Source of the DNA: Roseateles depolymerans
GTDB lineage: Bacteria > Pseudomonadota > Gammaproteobacteria > Burkholderiales > Burkholderiaceae_C
Assembly: GCF_003387155.1 (NCBI RefSeq)
Contig: NZ_QUMT01000001.1
Coordinates: 945,066-1,009,065 of the forward strand
Reading direction: 5' to 3'
DNA: 64,000 nucleotides
Positions 35,573 to 44,087 of the stretch are shown in pieces. The notes beneath the pieces were generated by a model. That model did no database searches and was not told where the DNA came from. It was given only the letters and a program-made list of their open reading frames with translations. Each line of letters starts with the position of its first letter. Positions within the stretch are counted from its first letter, which is position 1. The position numbers and the translations under genes are program-made.

Positions 35573-35648
35573 CTCCTGCGCAGGACTGAGCCAGTCACTG
35601 CCTTCCATGTTTGGTGGCGGCGCCCGTGTCTTGCAAAGGAGAACGATC

Positions 35649-37514
35649 TTGAAATTGTTCAGTCGTCTTGCTGCTCACTTCGAACCGTCGATCAAGCCGG
35701 CCCGCCCATCGCCGGCGGCCGCGGCGACCCCGCCCCTCATCGAGTTGCCGAGCCATACACCGGCCAGTGACTACAGCGTGTGGGTTCCACAAATCAGCCG
35801 CGCGCAGATGCTGCTGGAAGAGCTGGGAGACATTCCAGATTCCGTGGCGGGCCATCCCATCGAGAAGCTGATCCTGCGCGGCCCGTCGCTGCCGGTGCGG
35901 GCCCATTCGCTGCTGGAGCCCGAGCGGGTGTCAGGGCCGGCGGAGTTGTCGGAGCGGCTGCATGCCAACAAGTTGCCCGGCGGCGTGGTGGTCATGGCCA
36001 CGCCCACCGTGTCCCAGGCCCGTCTGTGGCGCTGGCAGGCGGAGGCGAATGGCGTGACCCATGTGGTGCGCCTGTCCTGCGAATTGGAGCGTGCCAATCT
36101 GGGCCTGGACCCTGCCGCCGAGGCTGCCTGCTCGCGCAGGCCCGATGGCCAGGCCCATGGCGCGCTGAGTCGCCATCGGGACGTCGAACTCGCGCCGGCC
36201 ACGGCCATCCCGCCCAGCCTGCTGCTGGACACCTTCGAGGCGCTCATGGCCGATGCGCCGGCACCCGAGGCTCACGTCGCCTTCCAGTCGTATGACGGCG
36301 ACGACCGGTCCGCCGTCTTCGGCGCGGGGTGGAAGGTGTACAAGGATCTGCGTCAGTTGCAAAAAGCCGGCCGGCCGCTGGACGACGCCGCCATCGAGCA
36401 TGCCGTGGCGGCGGCCGTGTTGCAGATGAAGACCAACCGCAGTGTGCAGCTCTTGAGCGAGCCGATCCATGTGGCGTCGCTGCTGGCCATGGGCCATCAG
36501 TGGCGCGACCGTTTGCAAAAGCGGGGGGTCCGATTCCTGCCGCAACCCGAGGTGAGGCTCGAATCCTTGGGGCCTGATGAGCCGGTGCGGCCCGGGCCGA
36601 GGCACGCCGCCGCCCTCCGGCGGGCCCGGGCTGGCGACTGGTGCGCCGCCATCCGCAACGACCCATCGTTGCAGGGCCTGTCATTCGGGCCGCTCGAAGG
36701 CAGCCGGGCCCTTCAGCGCCGCATTCGTTGCGAGCGTCGATTCATCCCCGACGCGCGCCTGCAAGGCCTGGCAGCTGCGCACCTGCGCGGCGCCTGGGCG
36801 ACACCGGCGACGCTGGTGCTGGAGCGCCCGACGGCGGACCAATCGCTGGCGCTGGCCGTGGCTTGCCTTTCGCACAACATCGCGGCGGTGTTTGACCTCA
36901 CGCATCCCAGCGAGCTCAGCGCATGGGCAGGCCCCGATCCAATGGCCCACGGCAGCCGGTCTTTCGGCGGCCACTGCACCGCCGCCTTCGAGTGGGGACG
37001 TCGGGGCGAGCAGTCGCTGGAAGAGGATCTGCCCGGGGCCACCTCGATCGGCATGTTGGTGTCCGCGCGAGTGAACGGCTCGGCGGTGACGCGGGATCTC
37101 ACTGTCGATCCGGTCACGCTGAAAGATGAAAAGACAGAAGCGGAGATCAGGCCGCTGGAACTGGTCAAGTCGCCCCTGCCGCCCGGCAAGCCGGTGCCGC
37201 CTCGCGCGCTGTACGACGTCGCCGTGATCATGGAGCGCTACCGCGCGGATGGCCCGGGTCACACCATCGCATTGCAATGCCCGGACGGTGACCTGCGCGC
37301 CGCGGCGGTGGCCGCCGCCGATCTGCTCTACAGCCGCTTCCAGCAGGGTGAGCTGACCGAGGACAACCGCCTCGATGCCGTCCATGACATCTGGGCGGGC
37401 CTGTGCCGGGAGTACAGCGTCGATCTGGCCGACAGCCCGGAACAGCTGGCGCATCTGATGGGCATGAGTGAACTGCTGATCGACATCGGCAAGAAGACGA
37501 TGCGCTGGCGCTGA
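35649..37514 (+). CDS. Tandem protein-tyrosine-phosphatase-like protein, paralog 1 (putative secreted effector)
   Basis: A 621-residue protein with two PTP-like domains. Domain 1 (about 75-300) shows SERLHANKLPGGVVVMATPT, equivalent to the PTP block S-D-Y-I-N-A-N...I-A-T-Q-G-P, then HVVRL, and a P-loop QSYDGDDRSA with Ser214 where the catalytic Cys should be and Arg220 kept. Domain 2 (about 355-621) has the intact CX5R loop QCPDGDLRAA (Cys544, Arg550). The WPD-equivalent loops (APATAIPP and SPLPPGKPVPP) lack Asp. The start is a TTG at 35649 with AAGGAG 9 bases before and aligns with the ATG of the paralog; upstream in-frame codons lie inside the promoter block. The Ser/Pro-rich N-terminus suits a secretion signal. 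Function is inferred from fold only. Confidence 0.7.
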   Translation: MKLFSRLAAHFEPSIKPARPSPAAAATPPLIELPSHTPASDYSVWVPQISRAQMLLEELGDIPDSVAGHPIEKLILRGPSLPVRAHSLLEPERVSGPAELSERLHANKLPGGVVVMATPTVSQARLWRWQAEANGVTHVVRLSCELERANLGLDPAAEAACSRRPDGQAHGALSRHRDVELAPATAIPPSLLLDTFEALMADAPAPEAHVAFQSYDGDDRSAVFGAGWKVYKDLRQLQKAGRPLDDAAIEHAVAAAVLQMKTNRSVQLLSEPIHVASLLAMGHQWRDRLQKRGVRFLPQPEVRLESLGPDEPVRPGPRHAAALRRARAGDWCAAIRNDPSLQGLSFGPLEGSRALQRRIRCERRFIPDARLQGLAAAHLRGAWATPATLVLERPTADQSLALAVACLSHNIAAVFDLTHPSELSAWAGPDPMAHGSRSFGGHCTAAFEWGRRGEQSLEEDLPGATSIGMLVSARVNGSAVTRDLTVDPVTLKDEKTEAEIRPLELVKSPLPPGKPVPPRALYDVAVIMERYRADGPGHTIALQCPDGDLRAAAVAAADLLYSRFQQGELTEDNRLDAVHDIWAGLCREYSVDLADSPEQLAHLMGMSELLIDIGKKTMRWR

Positions 37515-37525
37515 GGCCGCCTTCG

Positions 37526-37582
37526 GTTGTCGATTGCATCAATGTTTGATCGACAACGCGGGATTGGTTTGCACCTGAAAAC
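37526..37582 (+). promoter_or_regulatory. Promoter-like block shared by the tandem-PTP paralogs, copy 2
   Basis: The same GTTGTCGATTGCATCAA (37526-37542) starts a dyad whose arms extend here to 8 bp, TTGTCGAT and ATCGACAA, with CTGAAAAC at 37575-37582. The spacing from CGACAA to CTGAAAAC is one base shorter than in copy 1. It begins 12 bp after the stop of paralog 1, so paralog 2 has its own promoter rather than relying on read-through. Confidence 0.65.
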
Positions 37583-37662
37583 TCCCGCCGTTGACTCAAC
37601 GTAGGCACCCCACCCATTGCCATGGAACACCGAGGGTGAGTTGTCCTTCAAGGAGAGACCTC

Positions 37663-39528
37663 ATGAGGCTGCTTCACAAACTATTCTCTTCATCGACGCG
37701 AGACCTCGCTGCCCCTCATGCAGGGCCTGATGCTTCGCCGGAGGTGAGCCCTCCCCGCAGTCTCGTGTCCTTCCCGCTGCCTCCGGGCCAGTACAGCCGG
37801 GACATGCCGGGCTGGCACCCGCAGATGAAGCCCGCGGCGCAACTGGTGAGCGACGTCAGCCAGATGGATTCGCTGAAGGCCCTGAACAAAGGGGAGAAGT
37901 ACATCGAACATGGCCCGTCCCTGCCGGTGCGACCCAGCACCCTGCTGGACGCCACCCGGGGCGGCAACGGGCCGGTGCTCAGCGAGCGGCTGCATGCCAA
38001 CCTGCTGGGCGGCGGCATTGTGGCCATGGCCACGCCGACCCAGAGCCAGAGCCAGCTGTGGCGGCAAGGCATGGACGAGCATCAGGTGACGCATGTGGTG
38101 CGTCTGGGGACGGACCTGGAGACCGTCCTCCTGGACCTGGTACCCCGCACGGCCACGCCTTTCCCCAAGGGCATCCAGCCGGCAGGGTCCACCCCGGACG
38201 GCCGCCACTGGTACGTGACGCTGGACCCGACCCACGCCATTCCGCCGAGCATGATGCTGAAGGTATTCCGGGAGCTGGCGGCGGATCCGCCACAGCCGGG
38301 TTGCCACGTGGCGTTCCAGTCACCGTCCGGAGACAACCGCTCTGCCGTTTTCGCAGCGGGATGGAAGATCTATCAGGACGTCTCCCGGCTTTGCAAGGCG
38401 GGCCAGTGCCTGGACCAGGAGGCCATCGAGGATCTGGTGCAGGAAGCCGTGGTGAAGTTGAAGATGAACCGCAGCACGCAATTGCTGAATGAACCGGTCC
38501 ACGTGGCGGCGCTGCTGGCCCTGGCCCATACGGTGCGGGACACCTTCCAACGGCGCGGCACGCCCCATCCCGACGAGATCCAGCAACGGGCCTTCCCGAT
38601 GGCGGCAGGGGCCCAGGCCACCGTTGGCGACACGAGCGGCACCCGACACGCCAAAGTCGCCCGCGACATCTGCAACCAGATGAAGCAGATCCGCTGGGCC
38701 ACCACGTCGCTGTACGCGCCGCTCAAGGGCAGCACCGGCGCGCCGCATCGAATCCGGATCGACCGAATGTTCCCGACCGATCCACAGCTCAAGGGCCTGG
38801 GCGGCGCCCGGCTGGTGGGCGCCTGGGCCAACCCGGGTACGCTGATCCTGGAGCCGACCGGGCCGGCGCAGGCGCTGGCATTGGCGGTCGCGTGCCTCAA
38901 GCACAACGTCGCGGCCGTGGTGGATGTGGGCGGCAAGTCGGAACCGGCCGAAGCCCATGCCCTGGACAACGGCACGCGCCCGTTCGACGAGGACAGTTCC
39001 GCCACATTCCAGTGGCAAGGGCGCAGTGAGGTGCCGCTGGGAGACGCACTCGGCGCCACGACCACCCGCATGGAAGTGTCGGCCCAGATTCGGGGGACCC
39101 CCGTGACGCGGGACGTCAGCCGGGAGCCGGTGTTCGTCCAAAGCAAGGACATCGTGCCCACGCAGCGTCCGATGGAGCTGATTCGCGCACCGCTGACGCA
39201 GGGCCAGGCCGTGCCCCCTCAAGAACTGCTGGAGATCGGCAAGCTCATGGAATGGTTCCGCTCGGATGGGACCGGCACGCCGGTCATCGTCCAGTGCCCC
39301 GCGGGCGATTGGCGCGGAGTCATGGCCGCCGCGGCTGACAAGCTCTACAGCCGCTTCCAGGAAGGCGCACTCCAGGCGGACAACCGGGACCAAGTGGTGG
39401 AGGGCATCTGGACCGACCTGTGCACCCACTACAGCATGGACCTGGCCGATGAGCCGGACCAATTGACCAGCCTGCTGGGCATGGCCGACCTGCTGGTGGC
39501 CCAGGGCAAGAAGACCGGGCGCTGGTAG
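37663..39528 (+). CDS. Tandem protein-tyrosine-phosphatase-like protein, paralog 2 (putative secreted effector)
   Basis: Also 621 residues and colinear with paralog 1. Domain 1: SERLHANLLGGGIVAMATPT (107-126), THVVRL, WPD-equivalent DPTHAIPP (188-195, Thr for Asp), P-loop QSPSGDNRSA with Ser220 for Cys and Arg226, and KMNRSTQLLNEPVHVAALLA, matching the post-loop Q-loop helix with Glu for Gln. Domain 2: IRIDRMFP, LILEPTGPAQALALAVA, APLTQGQAVPP without Asp, and QCPAGDWRG (Cys545, Arg551). The ATG has AAGGAGAG 6 bases upstream. GC content is like the host's, so either long resident or from a similar genome. Candidate pseudophosphatase or substrate-trapping effector; a role in the bacterium itself is not excluded. 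Confidence 0.7.
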   Translation: MRLLHKLFSSSTRDLAAPHAGPDASPEVSPPRSLVSFPLPPGQYSRDMPGWHPQMKPAAQLVSDVSQMDSLKALNKGEKYIEHGPSLPVRPSTLLDATRGGNGPVLSERLHANLLGGGIVAMATPTQSQSQLWRQGMDEHQVTHVVRLGTDLETVLLDLVPRTATPFPKGIQPAGSTPDGRHWYVTLDPTHAIPPSMMLKVFRELAADPPQPGCHVAFQSPSGDNRSAVFAAGWKIYQDVSRLCKAGQCLDQEAIEDLVQEAVVKLKMNRSTQLLNEPVHVAALLALAHTVRDTFQRRGTPHPDEIQQRAFPMAAGAQATVGDTSGTRHAKVARDICNQMKQIRWATTSLYAPLKGSTGAPHRIRIDRMFPTDPQLKGLGGARLVGAWANPGTLILEPTGPAQALALAVACLKHNVAAVVDVGGKSEPAEAHALDNGTRPFDEDSSATFQWQGRSEVPLGDALGATTTRMEVSAQIRGTPVTRDVSREPVFVQSKDIVPTQRPMELIRAPLTQGQAVPPQELLEIGKLMEWFRSDGTGTPVIVQCPAGDWRGVMAAAADKLYSRFQEGALQADNRDQVVEGIWTDLCTHYSMDLADEPDQLTSLLGMADLLVAQGKKTGRW

Positions 39529-39600
39529 AGGGGAGGGCGTCAGCCGCGACGGCGGCAGAGGGGCAGGCGGTGGAGCGGCAGGCGGCAGAAGGGCAGACCT

Positions 39601-40365
39601 TTAAGCGCCTGCATCAGCCGCGGTCATCGCCTGCTGCCGTCCGGCCTCGTCCAGCCAGCACCAGCCGCCGGCGGGCAGGTCCTGCGGCAGCGTGAGCTGG
39701 CCGATGGACCGGCGGTGCAGCGCCATCACGCGGTTGCCCACCGCCGCCACCATGCGCTTGGCCTGGTGGTAGCGGCCTTCGGTCAGCGTCAGCTCCAGCC
39801 GTCCGTCGGCAAGACGACGCGCCAGGGCGGCCTTCACCGGTTCCGCCGCCAGGCGCGGGTCCCGTTCTTCCAGCAGCACGCCGGCCATCAGCCGCTGCAA
39901 CTGCTCGTCGTCCACCGGGGCCTTGCAGACGGCCTCGTAGACCTTGGGCACGTGGTACTTGGGGCTGGTGAGCTTGTGCTGCAGGGGACCGTCGTCGGTC
40001 AGCAGCAGCAGGCCGGTGGTGTCTTCATCCAGCCGTCCCACCGGTTGCAGGTCCCGCTCGCGCAGCGGCGCCGGCAGCAGGCTCAGCACGCTGGGATGAT
40101 GGGTCGGCTTGCGGGAGCATTCATAACCCGCAGGCTTGTGCAGCAGGACCAGCGCCGTCTCGTGATACGGCCAGCTCTTGCCTTCGACTTCAAAGATCAG
40201 GCCCTCGGTGAGGAAGGCTTCGTCCGGGTCCTCGATGACACGGTCGGCCACCGACACCAGCCCATGCCGGATCAGCGCCGCGCAATGACGCCGGGTGCCA
40301 AAACCCTGGCTGAAAAGAATCTGGTCGATGGCAACGGGACGGGGGGCACGGGAAGACGCTTTCAT
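39601..40365 (-). CDS. rsuA: RsuA-type pseudouridine synthase
   Basis: A 254-residue protein with an N-terminal S4-like domain (IDQILFSQGFGTRRHCAALI) and a catalytic domain with GRLDEDTTGLLLLTDDG (catalytic Asp), KVYEAVC and GRYHQAKRMVAAVGN. This is the arrangement of RsuA, which makes pseudouridine 516 in 16S rRNA. The ATG at 40365 overlaps the stop of the P1 peptidase gene, so the two are translated as one unit. Confidence 0.85.
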   Translation of the reverse strand: MKASSRAPRPVAIDQILFSQGFGTRRHCAALIRHGLVSVADRVIEDPDEAFLTEGLIFEVEGKSWPYHETALVLLHKPAGYECSRKPTHHPSVLSLLPAPLRERDLQPVGRLDEDTTGLLLLTDDGPLQHKLTSPKYHVPKVYEAVCKAPVDDEQLQRLMAGVLLEERDPRLAAEPVKAALARRLADGRLELTLTEGRYHQAKRMVAAVGNRVMALHRRSIGQLTLPQDLPAGGWCWLDEAGRQQAMTAADAGA

Positions 40366-41402
40366 GCCGGCGATTGTCGCTGCTCCGCGCCCGGCCGATC
40401 GCAGGCCGCCGGCACGTCCGGCAACGAGCGGGCGGACACAATGGCGTCGATCACCGCCCGTGCCACCACCTCCGCGGCGGCAGCGCCGAGCAGGGCCATG
40501 TCGGCGTCCTGGCCGGCCGTGCCGGTGGCCACCGCAAACAGCACGTCGCCGTCCATGACGGTGTGCACCGGCTGGATGCTGCGCGCCAGGCCATCGTGGG
40601 CGATCTGCGCCAGCTTGTTGGCCTGGGACTTGGTGAGGCGGGCATCGGTGGCGATCACCCCCAGCGTGGTGGCACTGCCGGACAGGGCGCCGCCCAACGG
40701 CTCGCCGTCCAGCAGGGCCTGGACCGAGGAGCGTGGCTGCCCGTCCGCGCCGCGGCTGCCGGCCAGGACCTCGCCGGTGCGCGGGTCCACCACATCGCCC
40801 ACGGCATTGACGGCAACCATCGCCGCCAGCGTCACGCCGCCGATGCGCAGCGAGGCCATGCCCAGCCCCCCCTTCATGGCGCGGGGGACGCCCAGCAGCT
40901 TGCCCACGGTCGCGCCAGCGCCTGCGCCGACGTTGCCCCTGGCCTGCTGGTCGGCGGTGGCAGCGTCGCAGGCGGCTCGTCCGGCCGCCGCATCCGGGGC
41001 CGTCTGTGCATCGTGCAGCCACAGATCGAACAGCACAGCGGCCGGGACAATCGGCACGCGCGCCTGGCCGACCTGGAATCCGTGGCCGCGCTCCGCCAGC
41101 CAGCGCATCACGCCATCGGCGGTGGCCAGGCCGAAGGCGCTGCCGCCGCTCAGCACCAGACCGTGGATGACGGAGACGGTGTTCTCCGGTCGCAGCAGGT
41201 CGGTTTCCCGCGTGCCGGGCGCGGCGCCGCGCACGTCGACGCCCGCGACCGCCCCCTGCTCGCAGAGGACGACGGTGCAGCCGGTCGGAGCGTGGGGATG
41301 CTGATAGTGGCCGACCCTCAGGCCGGCGACATCACACAGGCTGCCCGAGGAGCCGGGGGCCGACGAGGCAGACGGGGATGCAGAAGACGAAGCGGGCGCC
41401 AT
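40362..41402 (-). CDS. P1-family (DmpA-like, S58) N-terminal nucleophile peptidase
   Basis: A 346-residue protein of the DmpA/BapA-type aminopeptidase family, which mature by self-cleavage before a Ser or Thr nucleophile. Blocks: LCDVAGLRVGHYQH, LVLSGGSAFGLATADGVM, GNVGAGAGATVGKL, the likely cleavage region SGSATTLGVIATDARLTK and SIQPVHTVMDGDVLFAVATG. No signal peptide; the first 20 residues are Ser/Ala-rich. ATG at 41402 has GGAGGGG upstream. First gene of a two-gene unit with the RsuA-like synthase. Confidence 0.87.
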   Translation of the reverse strand: MAPASSSASPSASSAPGSSGSLCDVAGLRVGHYQHPHAPTGCTVVLCEQGAVAGVDVRGAAPGTRETDLLRPENTVSVIHGLVLSGGSAFGLATADGVMRWLAERGHGFQVGQARVPIVPAAVLFDLWLHDAQTAPDAAAGRAACDAATADQQARGNVGAGAGATVGKLLGVPRAMKGGLGMASLRIGGVTLAAMVAVNAVGDVVDPRTGEVLAGSRGADGQPRSSVQALLDGEPLGGALSGSATTLGVIATDARLTKSQANKLAQIAHDGLARSIQPVHTVMDGDVLFAVATGTAGQDADMALLGAAAAEVVARAVIDAIVSARSLPDVPAACDRPGAEQRQSPA

Positions 41403-41535
41403 GGCCCCTCCAGTGGTTGCTACGCGGAGTGGCCAGTGTAGACAGCGCCGCAGGGACCAGGGTCGCATGGACCCTGTTGGCGTTCCCCTGCGCGGCACCG
41501 GGGGGCGCGGCGCGCGGCTGCGCGCCGTTCTCCGC

Positions 41536-42648
41536 TCAGGCGAACACGCCTGCGGTGTCCGTCATGCGCCGGCTGACTTCGCCCAGATGATGCATCGTGT
41601 CCCCATACTGCATCTCCATCACGGTGAGCCGCTTGAAGTAGTGGCTGCCGACATACTCGTCGGTCACGCCGATGCCGCCATGCAGCTGGGTGCACTGCTG
41701 GCCCACGAAACGCATCGACTGGCCCAGTTGCACCTTCGCCTGGGACAGCGCCCGGCGCCGCGCCTCGGCCGGCTCGTTGAGCTTGAGCGTGGCGAAGTAG
41801 CTCATCGACCGGGCCAGCTCCAGCTGCATCTTCACATCGGCCACGCGATGCCGCAGCGCCTGGAAGCTGGCGATGGCCACGCCGAACTGCTTGCGGGTGT
41901 TCATGTAGTCCACCGTCAGCGCCACATAGCGGTCCATCACGCCCACCGCTTCGGCCGCCTGCGCGGCGATGGCGATGTCCACGGCCTGCTCCAGCACCGC
42001 CAGCCCATGAGCGGGCGACACCAGCAGCGTGGCGGGGGCATCGCGCAGGGTGAGTTCAGCCGCAGCCGAGCCGTCGTGCAGACGATAGGGCCGCACGGCC
42101 ACGCCGGGCGCGTCGTGGGCCACCAGGTACAGCGCGATGCCGCCGTCGGTCCTGGCCGGCACGATGAAGGCATCGGCATGCGCGCCGGCGCTCACCACGC
42201 TCTTGTGGCCGGTCACGCGGTGATCCGCGGTGGCCTGGGTGTCGCAAACGTCCAAGCGGTAACGAGCGGCCCGCTCCTGATGGGCCAGCACCAGCAGGGC
42301 GTCTCCGGCGGCGATGCGCGGCAGCCAGTCGGCCTGCAGCTCCCCCGGGGCGTGGGCCAGCACTGCCGGCGCCACCAGCGCCGCCTGCGCATAGGGCTCC
42401 AGCACCAGGCCACGGCCCAGTTCTTCCATCACCACCATGGCATCCACCGGGCCGAAGCCCAGGCCGCCATGCACCTCGGGCACCGCCAGCGCGGTCAGGC
42501 CCAGGCCCACCAGGCCGTCCCACGCGGCCTTGGAGAAGCCGCCGGCCTTGAGGATCGCGCGGCGCTGGTCATCCCCGTAGTCCCGTTCGACAAAACGGCG
42601 CACCGCATCGCGCAGCGATTCCTGGTCTTCGGTGAAATCAAAATCCAT
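41536..42648 (-). CDS. Acyl-CoA dehydrogenase, small subunit type (PimD-like)
   Basis: A 370-residue FAD-dependent acyl-CoA dehydrogenase. It starts MDFDFTEDQESLRDAVRRF, has GLTALAVPEVHGGLGFGPVD, and ends QLHGGIGVTDEYVGSHYFKRL. Follows the second dehydrogenase gene by 29 bp on the same strand. Such pairs (PimC/PimD, pimeloyl-CoA dehydrogenase) act as heteromers on dicarboxylyl- or related CoA esters. The exact substrate is not readable here. Confidence 0.87.
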   Translation of the reverse strand: MDFDFTEDQESLRDAVRRFVERDYGDDQRRAILKAGGFSKAAWDGLVGLGLTALAVPEVHGGLGFGPVDAMVVMEELGRGLVLEPYAQAALVAPAVLAHAPGELQADWLPRIAAGDALLVLAHQERAARYRLDVCDTQATADHRVTGHKSVVSAGAHADAFIVPARTDGGIALYLVAHDAPGVAVRPYRLHDGSAAAELTLRDAPATLLVSPAHGLAVLEQAVDIAIAAQAAEAVGVMDRYVALTVDYMNTRKQFGVAIASFQALRHRVADVKMQLELARSMSYFATLKLNEPAEARRRALSQAKVQLGQSMRFVGQQCTQLHGGIGVTDEYVGSHYFKRLTVMEMQYGDTMHHLGEVSRRMTDTAGVFA

Positions 42649-42677
42649 GAAGGGTCTCCTTGCGGCGATGAAGGCGC

Positions 42678-43856
42678 TCAGCCCAGCACGGTCTGCGCCA
42701 CGATGTTGCGCTGGACCTCGTTGGAGCCGCCGTAGATCGTGGTCTTGCGATAGTTGAAGTAGTGGCTGGCCAGCGGCGCGCAGTGGGCAGCGCCCACGTG
42801 GTCGCCCTGCCAGCCGGCTTCCATCGCTTCCTGGATGAAGGGCGTGGCAAAGGGCCCGGCGGCCAGCATCATCAGCTCGCTGTAGCGCTGCTGGATCTCG
42901 CTGCCGCGGATCTTGAGCAAGCCCGCCACATCCAGCGACTGCTTTCCGCTGCTCTCGGCCGACAGCACCCGCAGCACCATCATCTCCAGCGCCACCACCT
43001 CCACTTCCAGCTGCGCGATCTGGTCGCGGAACCGGCTGTCCTCATAGACGCCTTCGGCCTTGGCGATGCGCTTGAGCCGCTCCAGCTCCCGCTTGGCGCG
43101 GTTCACGTCGGCAATGTTGGTCCGCTCGTGGGCCAGCAGGTATTTGGCGTAGGTCCAGCCCTTGTTCTCCTCGCCCACCAGGTTCTCGACCGGCACTTCG
43201 ACGTTGTCGAAGAACACCTCGTTCACCTCGTGTTCGCCGTCCAGCATGATGATCGGCCGGACGGTCACGCCCGGGGACTTCATGTCGATCAGCAGGAAGG
43301 AGATGCCGGCCTGCGGCTTGACCGTGGGGTCGGTGCGCACCAGGCAGAAGATCCAGTCGCCGTACTGGCCCAGCGTGGTCCAGGTTTTCTGGCCGTTGAC
43401 GATGTAGAGATTGCCGCGGCGCTCGGCGCGGGTCTTCACCGAGGCCAGGTCCGACCCGGCGCCCGGTTCGCTGTAGCCCTGGCTCCACCAGACGTCCCCG
43501 CTCATGATGCCGGGCAGGTGCCGCTCCTGCTGCTCGCGGGAGCCAAAGGCCATGATCACCGGCGCCACCATCACCGGGCCGAAGGGCACCACGCGGGGGG
43601 CGCCCGCCAGGGCGCATTCTTCCTCGAACAGATGGCGCTGCACCGCATTCCAGCCGGGGCCGCCGAACTGCTTGGGCCAGGCCCAGCCATGCCAGCCCTG
43701 CTTGCCCAGGATGCGGGCCCAGCGCTGCATGTCGTCCTTGGTCAGACGCAGGGCGTTGTGCACCTTGTGGCTGATGTCCTTGGGCAGGTGGTCGGCCACC
43801 CAGTGACGGATCTCGGCCCGGAAGGCCTGTTCTTCCGGCGTGAACTGCAGGTCCAT
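42678..43856 (-). CDS. Acyl-CoA dehydrogenase, large subunit type (PimC-like)
   Basis: A 392-residue acyl-CoA dehydrogenase: MDLQFTPEEQAFRAEIRHW, GWAWPKQFGGPGW, WWSQGYSEPGAGSDLASVKT (FAD/substrate block) and the ending TIYGGSNEVQRNIVAQTVLG. ATG at 43856 has GAGGAG 8 bases upstream; the open frame beyond it is compositional. First gene of the two-gene dehydrogenase operon, with a TetR-like operator candidate about 70 bp upstream. Confidence 0.9.
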   Translation of the reverse strand: MDLQFTPEEQAFRAEIRHWVADHLPKDISHKVHNALRLTKDDMQRWARILGKQGWHGWAWPKQFGGPGWNAVQRHLFEEECALAGAPRVVPFGPVMVAPVIMAFGSREQQERHLPGIMSGDVWWSQGYSEPGAGSDLASVKTRAERRGNLYIVNGQKTWTTLGQYGDWIFCLVRTDPTVKPQAGISFLLIDMKSPGVTVRPIIMLDGEHEVNEVFFDNVEVPVENLVGEENKGWTYAKYLLAHERTNIADVNRAKRELERLKRIAKAEGVYEDSRFRDQIAQLEVEVVALEMMVLRVLSAESSGKQSLDVAGLLKIRGSEIQQRYSELMMLAAGPFATPFIQEAMEAGWQGDHVGAAHCAPLASHYFNYRKTTIYGGSNEVQRNIVAQTVLG

Positions 43857-43926
43857 GGCGTGTCTCCTCGATCGGGATGTGGGGGCGGGCCCGGCAGGTC
43901 GCCCCGGCGTTGCCGGAGTTTTTAGC

Positions 43927-43938
43927 ACGAGCGTTCGT
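43927..43938. promoter_or_regulatory. Near-palindromic ACGA-GCGT-TCGT site upstream of the dehydrogenase operon
   Basis: ACGAGCGTTCGT is a 12-bp dyad with one mismatched pair, located 71 bp before the PimC-like start and 150 bp before the divergent isoaspartyl peptidase. TetR-family regulators of fatty-acid and acyl-CoA genes in betaproteobacteria often bind CG-containing dyads of this sort. No regulator gene is adjacent, so this is a weak call. Confidence 0.35.
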
Positions 43939-44087
43939 TTTCCCCCTGTCTCAAGCGGGACAAAGCAGCTAGCCGCCAGGGGGGCATTCGGAGCGCCCGG
44001 TGCGTTTGGTGGGCGTGATGCCCCGCCGAGGATGGACATGAAGGGGCAGCCCGCTGTGACAATGGTCCGGCCACTCTGGAGATCCTC

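Noticed and set aside
35523-35648. N-terminal extension of the first PTP-like protein
   Set aside because: The frame is open, but this part covers the conserved promoter block. The paralog starts at the position equivalent to the TTG at 35649, which has a good Shine-Dalgarno.
35515-37582. PIP/hrpII box (TTCG-N16-TTCG) upstream of the PTP-like genes
   Set aside because: The conserved element is an inverted TTGTCG/CGACAA dyad with 18-bp spacing, not a direct TTCG repeat.
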